From NCBI GenBank assembly GCA_905250125.1, contig CAJNOL010000125.1, positions 124,001-188,000 on the forward strand: a DNA stretch of 64,000 nucleotides, given 5' to 3'. The stretch comes from Rotaria sordida. Taxonomy: Eukaryota > Rotifera > Eurotatoria > Philodinida > Philodinidae. Positions 47,491 to 59,976 of this stretch are shown piece after piece. Every line of letters begins with the position of its first letter. Positions within the stretch are counted from its first letter, which is position 1. The notes beneath the pieces are model-generated. The model saw only the letters and a program-made list of their open reading frames with translations. It was not told the origin of the DNA and searched no databases. A program made the translations under genes and the position numbers.

Positions 47491-47660
47491 GCAATATCGA
47501 ATACAAATAGTGTACTTAATGAACATCAGTCTGCATTAACTAAAGTTGAATTATCACTATCAACTATTTATCATGCATTTAGACATTGTCCTATACAAAA
47601 ATGTGATTTTAAAGGAAAAAGTAATCTGCAAGTTTTTAAGTATATACTTTTTTTTTTTTT
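47491..47660 (+). other. Coding-like continuation beyond the stop codon
   Basis: After TAA at 47488-47490 the same frame reads on as NTNSVLNEHQSALTKVELSL, then IYHAFRHCPIQKCDFKGKSN before low-complexity T/A sequence. Composition is protein-like, so the TAA may be a recent nonsense change, or the segment may be a separate 3' exon. Confidence 0.3.
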
Positions 47661-47779
47661 TGATAGAAAAAAACATACGAGAAAAAAGAAATTTTTTTCT
47701 GATAAATAAAACCCGTCTGAACGGTGTATGTAAAAAAAATTTTATTTATAAATAAACAAAATACGAACATATGAAAAAT

Positions 47780-50380
47780 TCACATCGACAGAAACAGATC
47801 AAGTGATAAACCGCCTTCAGATACTGGATTAGGTAAACATAAATTATCTCCTATAAATCGATAACATAATAATCTAGAAAGAAAATAAAAACTCATAATC
47901 ATCATATAAAATATTTTTAGTTTTTTATTTCAAAATAAAAACAAATAAATTACCTTTCTCGTATAGCTTTTCGTACAGCATCACCTGAATCTTGAAGTAA
48001 ATCACGATAGAAATCATTCGATAAAATAACACCATTACGTACTACAGCTACATCAACAATTAATCTTTCATTAAAGAATGGAAAAAACATAAAAGTTTAT
48101 TGGCATTTTGACAAAAAAAAAAAAAAGATTCTTGCATTTTACCTATCATCATAAAATCGTTTATTTTTATCATCAATTTTTTGTTGAAATGCTTTATGAA
48201 CTATTTTTCGACGAATTAAATCAGGAAAAACACGTTCTTTATCTTTTGATAAATAATGTGCTGGTAAAATAACAACAATTTTTGAATCAGGATAACCATA
48301 TGCATGAAATAAATCAACAGCTAATTTAATACCACGTGCAGAAAATTCGGAATCTCCATATCTAAAGAAAACGATAGAAGAAAGAGCAAAGGTGAATAAG
48401 GACTTGTTTTGATCTATGGATTTTTTTTTCTTAGAAAAGAACATTAAAATTATCAGATTTTGTAGCGATTGAGCTGACAAATCTAATCGTGTATAGATAT
48501 TGACGTGAAGTCTTAAATTAGGAATACTTATACCTCTTACAAATTTTTGTCAGACTCATTACTTTTCTAGTTAAGATAAATAGCTTATTTGAAATTAGAA
48601 TCAATAACTGAGTTGATCTATATGTGTTTCAAAATTTTCGGACAGCTTTTAGTTTCGTCGAAAAATTTACTCTCGGCTCCTCTCAGAGTTCAGCTAAAAA
48701 CTGAACTTAATCACAACATCACTTTTAATGCGTAACCATCTGCCTTTTTGACTGAATCCTGAAGGGAACCAAGGACGAATTTTTCGACGAAAATAAAAGT
48801 TGTTCAAACAATTTGAAATACATATAGATAAACTTAGTTGTTGATGTTAATTCCAAATGAGCTCTTTGTTTTGACTAGAAAAGTAACGAATCTGACAAAA
48901 ATTGACAAATATCAGTTAAAAAATAGTCACTTGTACAGATTTGAACAAAAAGATTTCGTCTCCGAACATGTAGCCATACTTTTTCCTGAACAAATTATGT
49001 ATGCTCTTGCTCTATTGATCACACTATCAATAAGTTGATTAGCTTCTGATTCTATCTCAGAAGAAGAATCTATCTTCTTCGTTCACAACATGAAGAAATC
49101 TTATGATGATGATCAAATTTGTAAGAGGCATAAATATTCCTAATTTAAGACTTCACGTCAACATCTATACACGATTAGATTTGTCAGCTTAAGCGCTGCA
49201 AAATCTGATAATTTTAATGTTCTTTTTAAGAAAAAAAAAAGAAATGAACCAAAACAGATCCTTATGTACCCCCGTCCTTGACTTAAAAAGAAAAGGTTAA
49301 TTAAAAACATACGTTCTTCCAATATTTGCTCCATCAATAATAACATCACGTAAAGTTTGTCCTTTTAATTTTTGACGCATTTCACGTACAAGATCATTAT
49401 CATTTATATCCGATGTTTGTTGACGAGGATTATAATGACGAGAATGTGCATTTTGTTTTTTTGGTTTAACAATAAATTCATTTAAAGCAGTTTCACGAGC
49501 AGCTGGCCTAAAAATAAAAGAGAAAAAAATCTTTCTTTTTTTTCTTATTTCATTTCAAGAATTAAATTTTTAACTCACTCAGCACCGGGAAAAGCAATTT
49601 TTAATTTTGGTTCTTGTCTAATAGGTGAAGGTAAAAAACTTTCTTCTTGTTGTTCATTATCATTATTATCTTTTATTATTATTCTATTTTTAATTGGTGA
49701 TAAAGCTTTTTCTTGTTCATCAAATTGATCTTGTTCATCAACTGTTGTTAATTGACTTTCAAAATTATTTGATAAAGATTCTAAAGCTGATTGTGTATTC
49801 ATAATTATTGATTTATCCGATGCAAGAACATTTGATATAGCTTTTCGAAAATCATCTATTGCCAAAAATAAAACAGTTAATGTTGTTGAATGAAATGTAA
49901 GCATTGGTGAATCTGTTTTATCTTCAATTTCAATATGAACTAAATATTCTTTCATTAAACGATTTAATAATTCATCATCACATAATATTTGTTTATATTC
50001 TAGTGGATAGGGAATTGATTTTGTATGTTTTGGTTCAAGATAAGATAAAATATATTGCTAAAAAACAAAAAAAAGATTAGTTAGCATATGTTTTATTTCA
50101 AAAACAGACAAAAAAAGAGATTCAATGCTTACTTCTGCATGTTCACCGACAGTTTTATCATTACAATTAACGTGTACATAAATATAATCATTATTTGTTG
50201 CAGCTGAATAATAATAAAATTAGGTTTTTTTTATTAACTTTAGAACGAAAAAAAAAGAAAGAAATTTAAATACATACGTATACGATATCGTAGATGAGCA
50301 TTAAAACATAATAAAAGAAACTGTTCTCGATTGATTAAATGCCAAAAGTCATCTTGTTTTATTGTCAATTCTTTTCTCAT
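47780..50380 (-). CDS. NYN-domain endoribonuclease (ZC3H12/N4BP1/KHNYN class)
   Basis: Seven exons (50278-50380, 50133-50203, 49579-50057, 49313-49507, 48143-48361, 47954-48064, 47780-47873) join in phase into 423 residues. Residues about 265-415 form a PIN-like NYN domain: LRDVIIDGANIGRT, FSARGIKLAVDLFHAYGYPDSKIVVILPAH, RFYDDR, NGVILSNDFYRDLL, then RLLCYRFIGDNLCLP. The metal-binding acidic residues of this class are all present: Asp of VIIDG, the two Asp of YDDR, and Asp of SNDFYRD. The N-terminal 220 residues lack a clear KH, CUE or CCCH motif and end in an acidic linker. Homologues cleave or destabilise RNA in immunity and mRNA turnover. The exon 4-5 intron holds a large inverted-repeat element. 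ASPP lies 333 bp upstream on the same strand. Confidence 0.85.
48392..49268. mobile_element. Inverted-repeat element inside the NYN gene intron
   Basis: Arms 48392-48546 and about 49115-49268 are inverted copies sharing AACATTAAAATTATCAGATT, GCTGACAAATCTAATCGTG, TTGACGTGAAGTCTTAAATT and CCTCTTACAAATTT. The centre (about 570 bp) has only a 66-codon frame of no known family. It fills the intron 48362-49312: 30 bp remain on the acceptor side and 44 bp on the donor side, giving a normal intron of about 74 bp before insertion. Confidence 0.8.
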
Positions 50381-50713
50381 TGTTATTTATTTTTTTTGTT
50401 TTATTTCTATAAAGATTTATTCCATAGAAAAAAAAAGACAAGGAAAAGCAAATATTAAAAATTTTCTCTTCTGTAAATATTTCTTTATTAGAATTTTGAT
50501 TGAAGAAAGTAAAAAAAAGAAAACAACCAAACCAACCAACAAAAGACAAAAAAAAAGATTGATTTATGCACAAAAGAAAATGACATTTGTCACAACTAAT
50601 ATTTAGAAAAAAAAAATGAGCACATCATCATTATTATTTATACAAAAAAAAAAAAGAAGAAATCCTGAGAATTATAGAAACAAAAAAAAAAACAACCACA
50701 GCAATTAAAGATG

Positions 50714-53700
50714 CTAACAACTAGTTGAAGCCATTGAACCTGGTCGTACTCTTGGATAAAGCTAAATAAAAATAAAATTTAGAAAAAAAAAAAAGAATAA
50801 AATTTATTATAACATACTCCAAGATAATTTCGTGGTACATATCCTTCTTGTTGTGTAGTTTCATGTTTAGCCCACCACCATTCATTTTCATTTTCATCAC
50901 CACGTCTTAATATTCTTAATTGATCACCATCTTTGAATGAAAGTTCATTATTATTTGGATCATCTGATGTATTATTACTAGGTTCAAAATCATATAAACC
51001 ATAAACTAAACTATTATTTATTACACCCAAATCATTTTGTACAACTAAATTATAAAATATTTATAATAATAGTATCAATTTATTAAATGAAAATTTCGTC
51101 ACTAAAAACACTGTACATCTCAAATCTTGTGTAGTCGACAAGCAACTGCAACTAAATACTTATAATTTGAATCATGTGTCTTTCTCATATCTTCTAAATT
51201 ATTTGAGATTTATTATTTTACTCTCTTAAGATTAATCATTTGAAGAGTTTCATTCTGTATATTTATTTTTGTCGAATTAAATACATCATAATACAATTTG
51301 TAAATAACTTACATAAAAGATATTGTGAACAAGTCGCATAATTTTCTTCTTCTTCTTCACATTTTTCAGCAGCTGTTTCATTATCTCGAATAGTTGTTGC
51401 ATAAATACAAGCACCATGTTCAACTAAAAATTGTACCATTGGTGTATTATTACATGATGCTGCACAATGTAATGGTGTCCATCCATCATTATCAGCAAAA
51501 TTAATATCACAACCAAATTCAACTAAAAATTTTACACAATCAAAATTTGATGCACATACAGCATTATGTAATGCTGTTAAACCTTCATCATTTGGTTGAC
51601 TTGGATTTTCAACCTTAATATAAAAAAAAAATGAACTTTTCTTTTTTTTTGTGAAAATTTACTTTACCTCTTTTGCTGCTTTCATAACAAGATCAAGTTC
51701 TCCAACAACAGCAGCATCAAGAAGAAGTGCTAATGGATCAAACATAACTCGTCTTGTTAAATTTTTTGGTGTTGTTGAAGTTTTTAATAATGATTTAAGA
51801 TTCATAGTTAATGTTGTTACTGTTGTTGTTATTGTTGTTGGTGATGATATAGCTGATTCAATACCATCGGAATGTTCACCTTCAGATTCTGTATCAGAAA
51901 CAACTGATTCAAGCATAACTTGTTGTTCTTCATGATGCATTTGTTGTTCATCATCATTTTTATTATTAAGATTTGTTTGTATATCAATAAGATTTTCATA
52001 TGCAACAACTGTTGGTATAGGTGAAATTTTTGTATCAGTTAATAATTGATTTGATGAATCATCACGAACTTGTATTGCTTGAGATTGTATAGTATTATTA
52101 TTATTTGATGAAACATTTGATGAAAGATATTTTATTAATGAATCAGCTGGATCTGATAATGAATGACGTTTTTTTATTGTTGATGTTACATTATTAAAAT
52201 GTACAGAAAGTATATCATCATTTAAACGAAGATTAGGTGGTAATAATTGTTGTTCAGTTTTATTTATATTACTATCCATCATATCTGTAGCTTTTTTATT
52301 ATTTAATAATGATGGAGATATTGATTGATTTGATGTACGTGCCATATATGTTGCTGCTATTTCACTTTTTGATGCAAATGCAATTTTAGATTGTTGATTT
52401 GATAATAACATACCATTAGGCTACAGATAAACAGAAAGAATTATTGGTTTCTTTTTTTTACCTCGACATAAAATTTTAATATGAAAATAAATGTTTTAAT
52501 AAATAATCTTACAGTTGGATAAGTGTTCATTATTTGACTGACGAGAAGACAAGTCAAGTTCATCTCCTTCTGGTGATTTCTGAGTTATACTAATGGACCT
52601 CTACAAACTTCTTATGATGTATACAAGAAAATAAATCTTCGTACCTCATCTGGACATGAGACACCGGGGCACGTCAGTGAAGCCAAGCTTAACGATGGAG
52701 CTCATATATGAGTGGCTGATGGTTGATCGAAGCCTGGTACCCGTAGATTGACTGTAACTAATCCGAGCAGGATATGGGTGTTCACAGGGTAACAACAACA
52801 TATGGCTAGCGATGGTTTCGCCAACTGTCCTAGTAGTCATACGACGATGGCACAATGCCTTAGTGGCATGTTCAGTAGAAATATTCGACTGGCAGTAATT
52901 TCAATTAATATTGTCTAAAAGTTCTTTTCAAATGAATGGAAGTCATTAAGAATCTATTAGTTGAACTTGTTCAAATAAAATAAATGCTTATGTAATCTCC
53001 GATTTTTATATAAACAAAGAAGTAGTCATCATCGATTTGACTAAGTTCACTCGAATCATTAAGTGATCAACCAAAAAAAAAAAACTTTGTTTGGAAAATT
53101 TTTTTTTTATTCAATGACGAAATGGTAAAATTTAGTTTTTTTTTTCAAAATTTCTTTTCAAACACTTGAATATAATTTCTTAATAATATATAACAAATAC
53201 TTTAATTGAAGTTAAAGAGTAGAAATTCTCTCAATATTAATAATAAATATTTTGACTTCTCATACGAAAAAAAAAAAAAAAATTTTATATTTTATCTTTT
53301 TTTTGTCTTTAAGATAAATAACTAATTGAAATTCGACAAACCTTTTTTGGACTATTTGAATTATTAATTTGTTCATTAATATTTGTTGGTGATGATGATG
53401 ATGTAGCATTAAATGAATTAGCTAATTGTACCATACGTTTTTCAATTTCAGCTATTTTAACATTATTTAATGTATCTTGTACAGTATCAAAAGCAGTACG
53501 ATAACCAGTTGTTGATGTAAAAGGTTCAACAACTGCTGTTGTTGTTGATGGTGGTACTGATGGTGTTGATATAGTTGTACGATTTGATGTAAATATACGT
53601 TTTTTTTTTAAACGTTGTTGAAGTTCTTCTATACGACGATCTAATTGATTTAATTCAGCTTGTTTTGATGCATAAACTTCACGTTGATAAGCTATTTTTC

Positions 53701-55387
53701 GACTTTGTTGTTCATTTAATTTATTTCGAATCTATAAAAAATTTAAAAAAATATTTTTTTTTTCATACAAAAAAAAAAAAATTTTACCATTAATTCTTGT
53801 TTTAATTTATCTAATTCATTTTTATTTTGTGATTGTTCTTTATTTGTTGTTATTTTAATTTTTCTTAATTGATCAAGTTGTTTTGTTAATTCATCAACTT
53901 TATTTAATGCTATTGTTAATTCATGTTCTTTATCAAAAAAAATTTGTTTTAAAATTTCTAATTCATTTGCTAAAATAAAAGAATAATAAAAGTTTAATTC
54001 TTTTTTTTCGATTTTGAACAAACCAAGTGTTGAATTTGAATTTCTTTGTTGATTTATTTGATTTTGAAGAGTTTTTAAACGTAAATGTTTAAGTTCTTGT
54101 TGTTCAATATGTTCTTTTAAACGTTTAAGACGTAAACTATCATGTGATGTTTGTTGTTGTTTTACTTCTTGTTGTTTAAGATATTTTAAACGTTGTTCAC
54201 GTGCAAGTAATAATTGTTGATTATGTTCAATTTGTTGTTGTTGTCGTGCTGCCATTTCTTGTAATTCAGATAATGATAAATCCATTGACAAACTACTGAT
54301 AGCAAACTAAAAAAAGAATAGATAATAATAATAATGAAAAAAAAAATGAAATATTATTATTTGTAAATTACTCCATTTCCATTAGTTTGTTGTTGTGGTT
54401 GTTGATTATTATTTATATCGTGTGATGATGGATGATTATTATTATTTAGAGTTGGTGAACGCATCGTTGTTCGTCGTCGCTGATGATGATTATGGTTGTT
54501 GTTATTGTTGTCTCAAAGAAGAGAAGAAGAAGAACACGGTAAATGTACATAGAACGACAACGATAGAAGGGTCAAACATTTTCTTCCCATTTCTTCTCTC
54601 GTCGTTCATTCACTTCGAACATACATAAATGCTACTGGTCTTATGTTCGATGACGACGATCATAATGTAGAAGAGGAAAAAAAGGAAAGAACAATAAATT
54701 CTATGTTCAATCGAAGAGCAGGAACTCACTTGAGAGAAGAAAAAAAAAGAGAAAGAAAAAGCTTTTACTTATTGTTCATATTATGTTTGATGTAATAGTT
54801 GATCGAAGTTATTTCTCAGTAAGAGCAAAGAACTGGTAACATACCATGTATACGTCGTACAACAATTTTGAATTCTTCAATGGCTTGATTACGAGTAATT
54901 ACATCGAATAAACAATCACCCAGTGGAATCTCTCGTTCTAGATAAATAAACAAATTTATTTGACATTATCTCTTACAGATTTGTTCAAAAAAAAAACCAA
55001 TCATTCCAAGGTTTTCTTTTCTTCTGATTGTTTATTTATCTTAAGAAACCCTTTCTATGTCTTCTTCCCCTCCAAAAAAAAAATGTTCTTTGAAAAAATT
55101 TAAAAAATTCATATATAATACCAAATCCAAGACATGTTTCGACAAGTCGAGCTGTATTTGGTTCTGGTATATAATGTGTTAAAACTTCTCGACATGTTGT
55201 TTGATTAGTTATTCGTAGTATTTGACGTGTATATCGATGAGGTTGCTGTGGATGAGGATGATAAAGACAAATTTGAAGCTATAAAAGAATATTTTAATTA
55301 GAAATCAGTTGGTTTTTTTTTCTGATTATGAGAATAAACAAAAACAGTTAATAAATCTGATTTATTTACTTGATCATCATTTATCAT
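50714..55387 (-). CDS. ASPP-family protein (PPP1R13B/TP53BP2-like)
   Basis: Eleven exons (55370-55387, 55122-55278, 54845-54937, 54372-54511, 54024-54306, 53788-53969, 53342-53731, 51668-52420, 51313-51613, 50818-51044, 50714-50761) join in phase into 863 residues. Domain order is that of ASPP1/2: an N-terminal RA/ubiquitin-like fold (residues 7-90, ending [10 protein letters not shown]), a Gln-rich coiled coil starting at [16 protein letters not shown] (about 140-330), a disordered Ser/Asn region, then [17 protein letters not shown] leading into ankyrin repeats ([47 protein letters not shown]), then an SH3 domain ([39 protein letters not shown]) and the tail [13 protein letters not shown] proteins bind p53-family factors and PP1 at junctions and in the nucleus. 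The first exon is only six codons, so the start is the least certain part. Confidence 0.9.
52640..52870. other. GC-richer island in ASPP intron 7
   Basis: Within the 921-bp intron (52421-53341) about 230 bp are markedly less AT-rich than all around. The segment includes TGGTTGATCGAAGCCTGGTACCC, vaguely like a tRNA B-box region, so a SINE is possible. A 69-codon minus frame crosses it without recognisable content. It looks like an inserted foreign repeat. Confidence 0.4.
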
Positions 55388-57266
55388 TGTTCATAGTTAT
55401 AAATCTGATCTAGAAATTCTTATTGTTTTATTCCGATAAATTCAATGTCAATATATAAAAGAAAGAAATGTGTATATATATATATATATATGTATATCCT
55501 TCGAATGTCATATTTACTTTTCTTAAATATATAATTGGTCGGTTAACAATCAATAAAATTATTAATCAAAATCTTCTATTTATCTATTGATAGTCATTTC
55601 ATTTTAAATGTTCTAGGAAAAATAAAATCATCTTAATACAAAAAAAAATCTCACAATTTTTTTGATCGAAATATATTATCATCAACTAGCGACTACTATC
55701 GTCTGCTAATTGAACCTGATCCAATGAAAAAAAGAAATTTAATATTAAAAAAAGAAAAAATTGTATTGCTCTCTTCAATAATGTTAAGATCATAAAATTT
55801 TGTTCGCAAATGGCGTACAAATTATATAATTTAACCTTCACCGATTGATTAAATCATCTAGAAAGAATGAACTTCTTTTTTCTTTTCATCGTATCTTATA
55901 TTCAATGGTGGATTTAGGATTTTGAGGAGGAACAGGGGGTATTATTAGTCAAAAAAATGTATTTTGAAGACGATTAAAGGTTTTATCGGCTCATTTTTGA
56001 GCATTATTTACTGAGAAAAATTCAAAAATATGCCAGAAGGGAGAGGCGATTGCCTCCACTGTTTCTCCTCAAAATCCCTAACAGCAAAAATTTCATATTT
56101 GTCTTTTGTGAACTATAACAATGTAATTATCTCTTTTATGCAATTCTATTAATCATTTGTTATTCATTGAAAAAGAAGAGAGAACTTTTTTATTTTATTA
56201 TTTATTTAAAATAATAAAAAATAATAGATGAGTGTCTATTATGGTAATGGATCTGTCTTTTTTTTTTATCAAATTGATGAATAATTCTTTGTAGTGTTTT
56301 ATCCTACATGGGAGTTGAAGAGGCAGTACTTCTCTGGAATTCATTGTTACTTGTGTCATATACTATGTGTCTGTGCTTCAAAAAACAGATGTTCGTCCTC
56401 TGAGAGTTTTAGATCGCTCCTCTGTAAGAGAAAATCTGAATAAAATATTGATTCTTTGGTCAATATTCATTCTTTTCTATTAAAATCATTTAAAAAAAGA
56501 AATCTTTTATTTATCGATAATTAAATTAATAAACTTTTATAGTTTTGATTGGAAGATAAATTATAAACATTTCGTATATTTAAATAGAAAATAGTGAACA
56601 AATCAATTTTCTAATAGATCTTCGAAATTTACTATTTCACAAAATTGTATTTGCAAGATAAAGAAAACTTCGATTACTGTTTGATTACTTCAATATTTAT
56701 ATATTATACTATATTGTATCTTTCGTTAAATATGTTAGATAAATTTATATAAATAAAAACAACTAACGTAAAACTACTCAAAGCTATTTATAACTTTTGA
56801 CTTCATGTTTTTAGACATTTAGAAATTACCTCTAAATTCGAATAATTTTAAAAGAATTTGAGAGTATCTGTTTGCTTTAGAAGTTTATAATAATTTTAAT
56901 GGGTTTTAAGTGAATGACGAAGGACTAACAGGAAAAAAGAATCGAGAGTTTTGCGAACATTGAATATCTCAAGAATAAAGCAATCATTTTTGACTGAAAC
57001 TTTTAAGATAATCCTAGATTAGTATTAAGTACTTATAGGCTAAGTTTCAGGTTAAACATTCTTCCTGTCTCAATTTACGTCGTTCTTTAGTTGAAATCCA
57101 TTAAAGATATTATAAATTTATAGAGCACATCTATGTGCTCAAATCTTTTTCCGGTCATTCTAGTCTAGAGGAAATTTCTAAATGCCTAAAATACAAGCTT
57201 AAAAGTCATGAGTGAATCACTTTGAGCAATTCCTTCGTAAATGTCAAACATGAAAAGAAAACATGT
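55388..57266. other. Region between ASPP and the membrane protein gene
   Basis: It holds the presumed ASPP promoter, a (TA)n run at about 55472-55491 and a hAT-like MITE at 55913-56084. No gene is seen in the rest. Confidence 0.4.
55913..56084. mobile_element. hAT-like MITE
   Basis: It starts CAATGGTGGATTTAGGATTTTGAGGAGGAACAG and ends with the inverted match (CTGTTTCTCCTCAAAATCC, CTAACAG). It resembles the CAGTGGCGGATCC-type termini elsewhere in the window. Length is 172 bp and the interior is GC-richer (GAGAGGCGATTGCCTCCAC). No certain 8-bp duplication was found. Confidence 0.6.
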
Positions 57267-58040
57267 TCAAGAACTAAGAAAGAGATCATTTTCTTTGATT
57301 TCACTTGTTTGTCTATGGAATACTGCACTAATCGTACGAAATGGCCACAAGGATGACTCTCGTCTCTCATTATCAAGTCCAGGTAATGTTGATTCACGAC
57401 GTAATGGATGTCTTTTCGGTTGTGATTGTGGTAATGTTGATTGAACTGTTATTGATAAAGGGAAAGAAGGTGACTGATCAAGAATAAATGGTGGTGGCCA
57501 TTGTTGATGTACTTGTGATAAAGATGGTCGATTCGCTGTTGAATGATCGATAAGAAATGGAATTTCTTGTAAACTATAGGCAGATGTTCTTTTTTAAAAA
57601 ATAAATAGAAATAGTAAAACTCTAATTAATTTTTTGATAATTACCTTGTTTTATTATTATTATTTGATGATATTCGTGAATCAAGATCTGATTGTTGATC
57701 ACGTTTCATTCTAAATAAAAATTGTTTTTTTTTGTCTTATCAATATATCAAAACAAAAAAAAGTCAAATAATAAATTATTATTATTAAATACCCGAATAT
57801 ACACATAAAACATAATCGAATATTTTTACATAATGATTTTGGACAACATCGTACACTATGTGGTGATCGTTCTTTTGATGAACATTTATAACGACATATC
57901 ATCCAACCTAATGCTAATGTAACAAAAATTCCAACAACTGAAGGCCATATAATATCTTTATTATCATTATATACATTGTATGATGATTCGGATGAAGATT
58001 GTAGAATAAATATTTTAGTTGTATTCTCAATTTTTGTCAT
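57267..58040 (-). CDS. Single-pass membrane protein, unknown function
   Basis: Three exons (57793-58040, 57645-57710, 57267-57588) join in phase into 211 residues. About 30 polar N-terminal residues with possible N-glycosylation (ENTT) precede one membrane span (IIWPSVVGIFVTLALGWMIC, about 31-50). There is no cleavable signal peptide, so the N-terminus is probably extracellular. After the span comes a Cys/basic-rich segment (CRYKCSSKERS...RCCPKSLCKNIRLCFMC) that could be palmitoylated or bind metal. The C-terminal 120 residues are polar, Ser/Pro/Gln-rich and basic (PKRHPLRRESTLPGLDNERR), likely cytosolic with phosphorylation sites. The exon 3 acceptor (TTAAAAAAG) is weak, so that junction is less certain. 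No family is recognised. Confidence 0.65.
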
Positions 58041-59976
58041 TTTCTATCTGTCAAATAATATCAATGGTTTATACACCGATTAAAAGTTATTATTCGAACG
58101 GAAAAATACAATAATGAAAATGAGCTAAATATATATGTATATATATATATATAAATATATAAAGCGAAAGAATAAGAGAATGAAGGGAAAGGCATACAAT
58201 CAACTTCCGTTATGGTAAAAAAAGAAAACAAAAACCTAACGGATGTAAAAAAAGATACTAATAATCGAGTAATGAGAAAAATTAGAAATAAAAGAATTTA
58301 TTTGAAATTTAAAACAAGAAAATTTTTTTTGAAAAATTATTCGTTATAAATAATCGTTATAAAATTTAAAAAGAGAAAAAAAAACTAATCCTTATATAAC
58401 TTTGTTTTTCTCTTTTCTTGTTTTTCATTTATAATTCAAAGAAAATACGGATGAGTGAGAACGAATAAAATAATGAGTTCATCGTTCCTTGGGTAGATTT
58501 ATAAGCCATATCCGATGTAAATTAAGCATAGTCGTGATAATTTCTTTTTGAGTTTCTTACTTTTTTTCTTTCTTTCTCCTGTTCAACAGGAAAAAAACCG
58601 ACGAGAAAAATCTATTGATTAACTTTCTATCATTCAGTTTGGTTGTTTTTTTCTTCTTCTAAATTTTACCGAAGAAAAGCTGAAACCAATTCAATTAAGT
58701 ACTAATATAAAATATCGACACCGAGAAAAAATAAGGTGGAGAAAAAAAAAAGGGACAAGATTATTTTTTAGTAGGTATAAGCCGAATAAACACTCAAAAG
58801 GAAAATACTTGCCGGTGAATAACTAAACGAGAAAAAAGAAGTGTATGGCTTATGAAGACGTACTTGCTTAAGAAATATGGCCTAGTTCTATAGATGAGTT
58901 TTGTTTGATTTTGATCGAGGGAAAAAAAACCAAGAAATTTAATTCTTGAAAAAAAAATATTTTTTCGATAAATTTTTATTGTCAATTGTGAAAAAAAACA
59001 TAACTTCTTGTTTTGTTTTGAGAATTAAATCTAAATAGAAATCTTTTTTTTAATAAATATCCTTATTTGATGACAGAGATTATCGTAATAATTCTTTTTT
59101 TTTTTTTCTAAACTACGTCATTCGGAAGAACAACAAATGCTACTTAATTTTTTGAAAGAATATTTTTACAAATTATGTTATGTTTGATGTTCTTTGAGCT
59201 GCTCTATTTTTTGAATAGGAAATTCATTAATTTCATGCAATGATAAAAAAAGAAAACAAGTTGCCATAAACATATAATGTTCTGTCAATCGTAAACAGTC
59301 TTCCGATTGTAGGCGATCATCTATTTTTAAAATTTTACTTCTTATTTCCTTCTTTTTATTTTCATTGACTCAATAGTTTTAATTTAGATGAACAATACTC
59401 ATCATTTGAAATTTTTTTTTCTTTTATTATTATATATTGTAATTTTAATGCAACCTTGAACCTGTCAGATTTCCGTTTATTCTTATTTAATAAGAGATAT
59501 TTTGATTAGTGTTCATGTTTTTACGTATGTGAAATTAACTTTAATACTCTTTTAAAAAATATCTTTTATAATATGGTTCAAGATTTATATTATATTTTTC
59601 CTCAAAAAAAAAACAAAAAGAAATGATTCATTCAAGGTTAAAATGTTCTTAAATTAATGAAGTATGAACCAATGGGTAGATAATTATTCACACAAGATGA
59701 ATACTGCTGCTTTGAGTGCTTAGAAAAAACGATATGCATTTATTGAAATTTTCTGTCGAGACTATTAAACATCTTCCTCATCTATACACTTGAACGGAAC
59801 GTTGATTTATTAAATTCTCTGAAAAGAATATAAAATTATAGAAAAATGTAAAGATGCATTAACATAAAAACATGATAAATTTAATTCATAGAAATTTAAA
59901 AAAAGAACGACTGAAATAATTATTTTATAATGAAGTAATACAATGATTATTCAATAACAAGAAAAAACGTGATATT
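58041..59976. other. Gene-free AT-rich stretch
   Basis: It has many A and T homopolymers and a (TA)n run at about 58133-58152. No gene or structured repeat was found. Confidence 0.4.

Noticed and set aside
50331..50606. 91-codon plus-strand frame rich in Lys/Phe
   Set aside because: It overlaps the first exon of the NYN gene and A-rich intergenic DNA; low complexity only.
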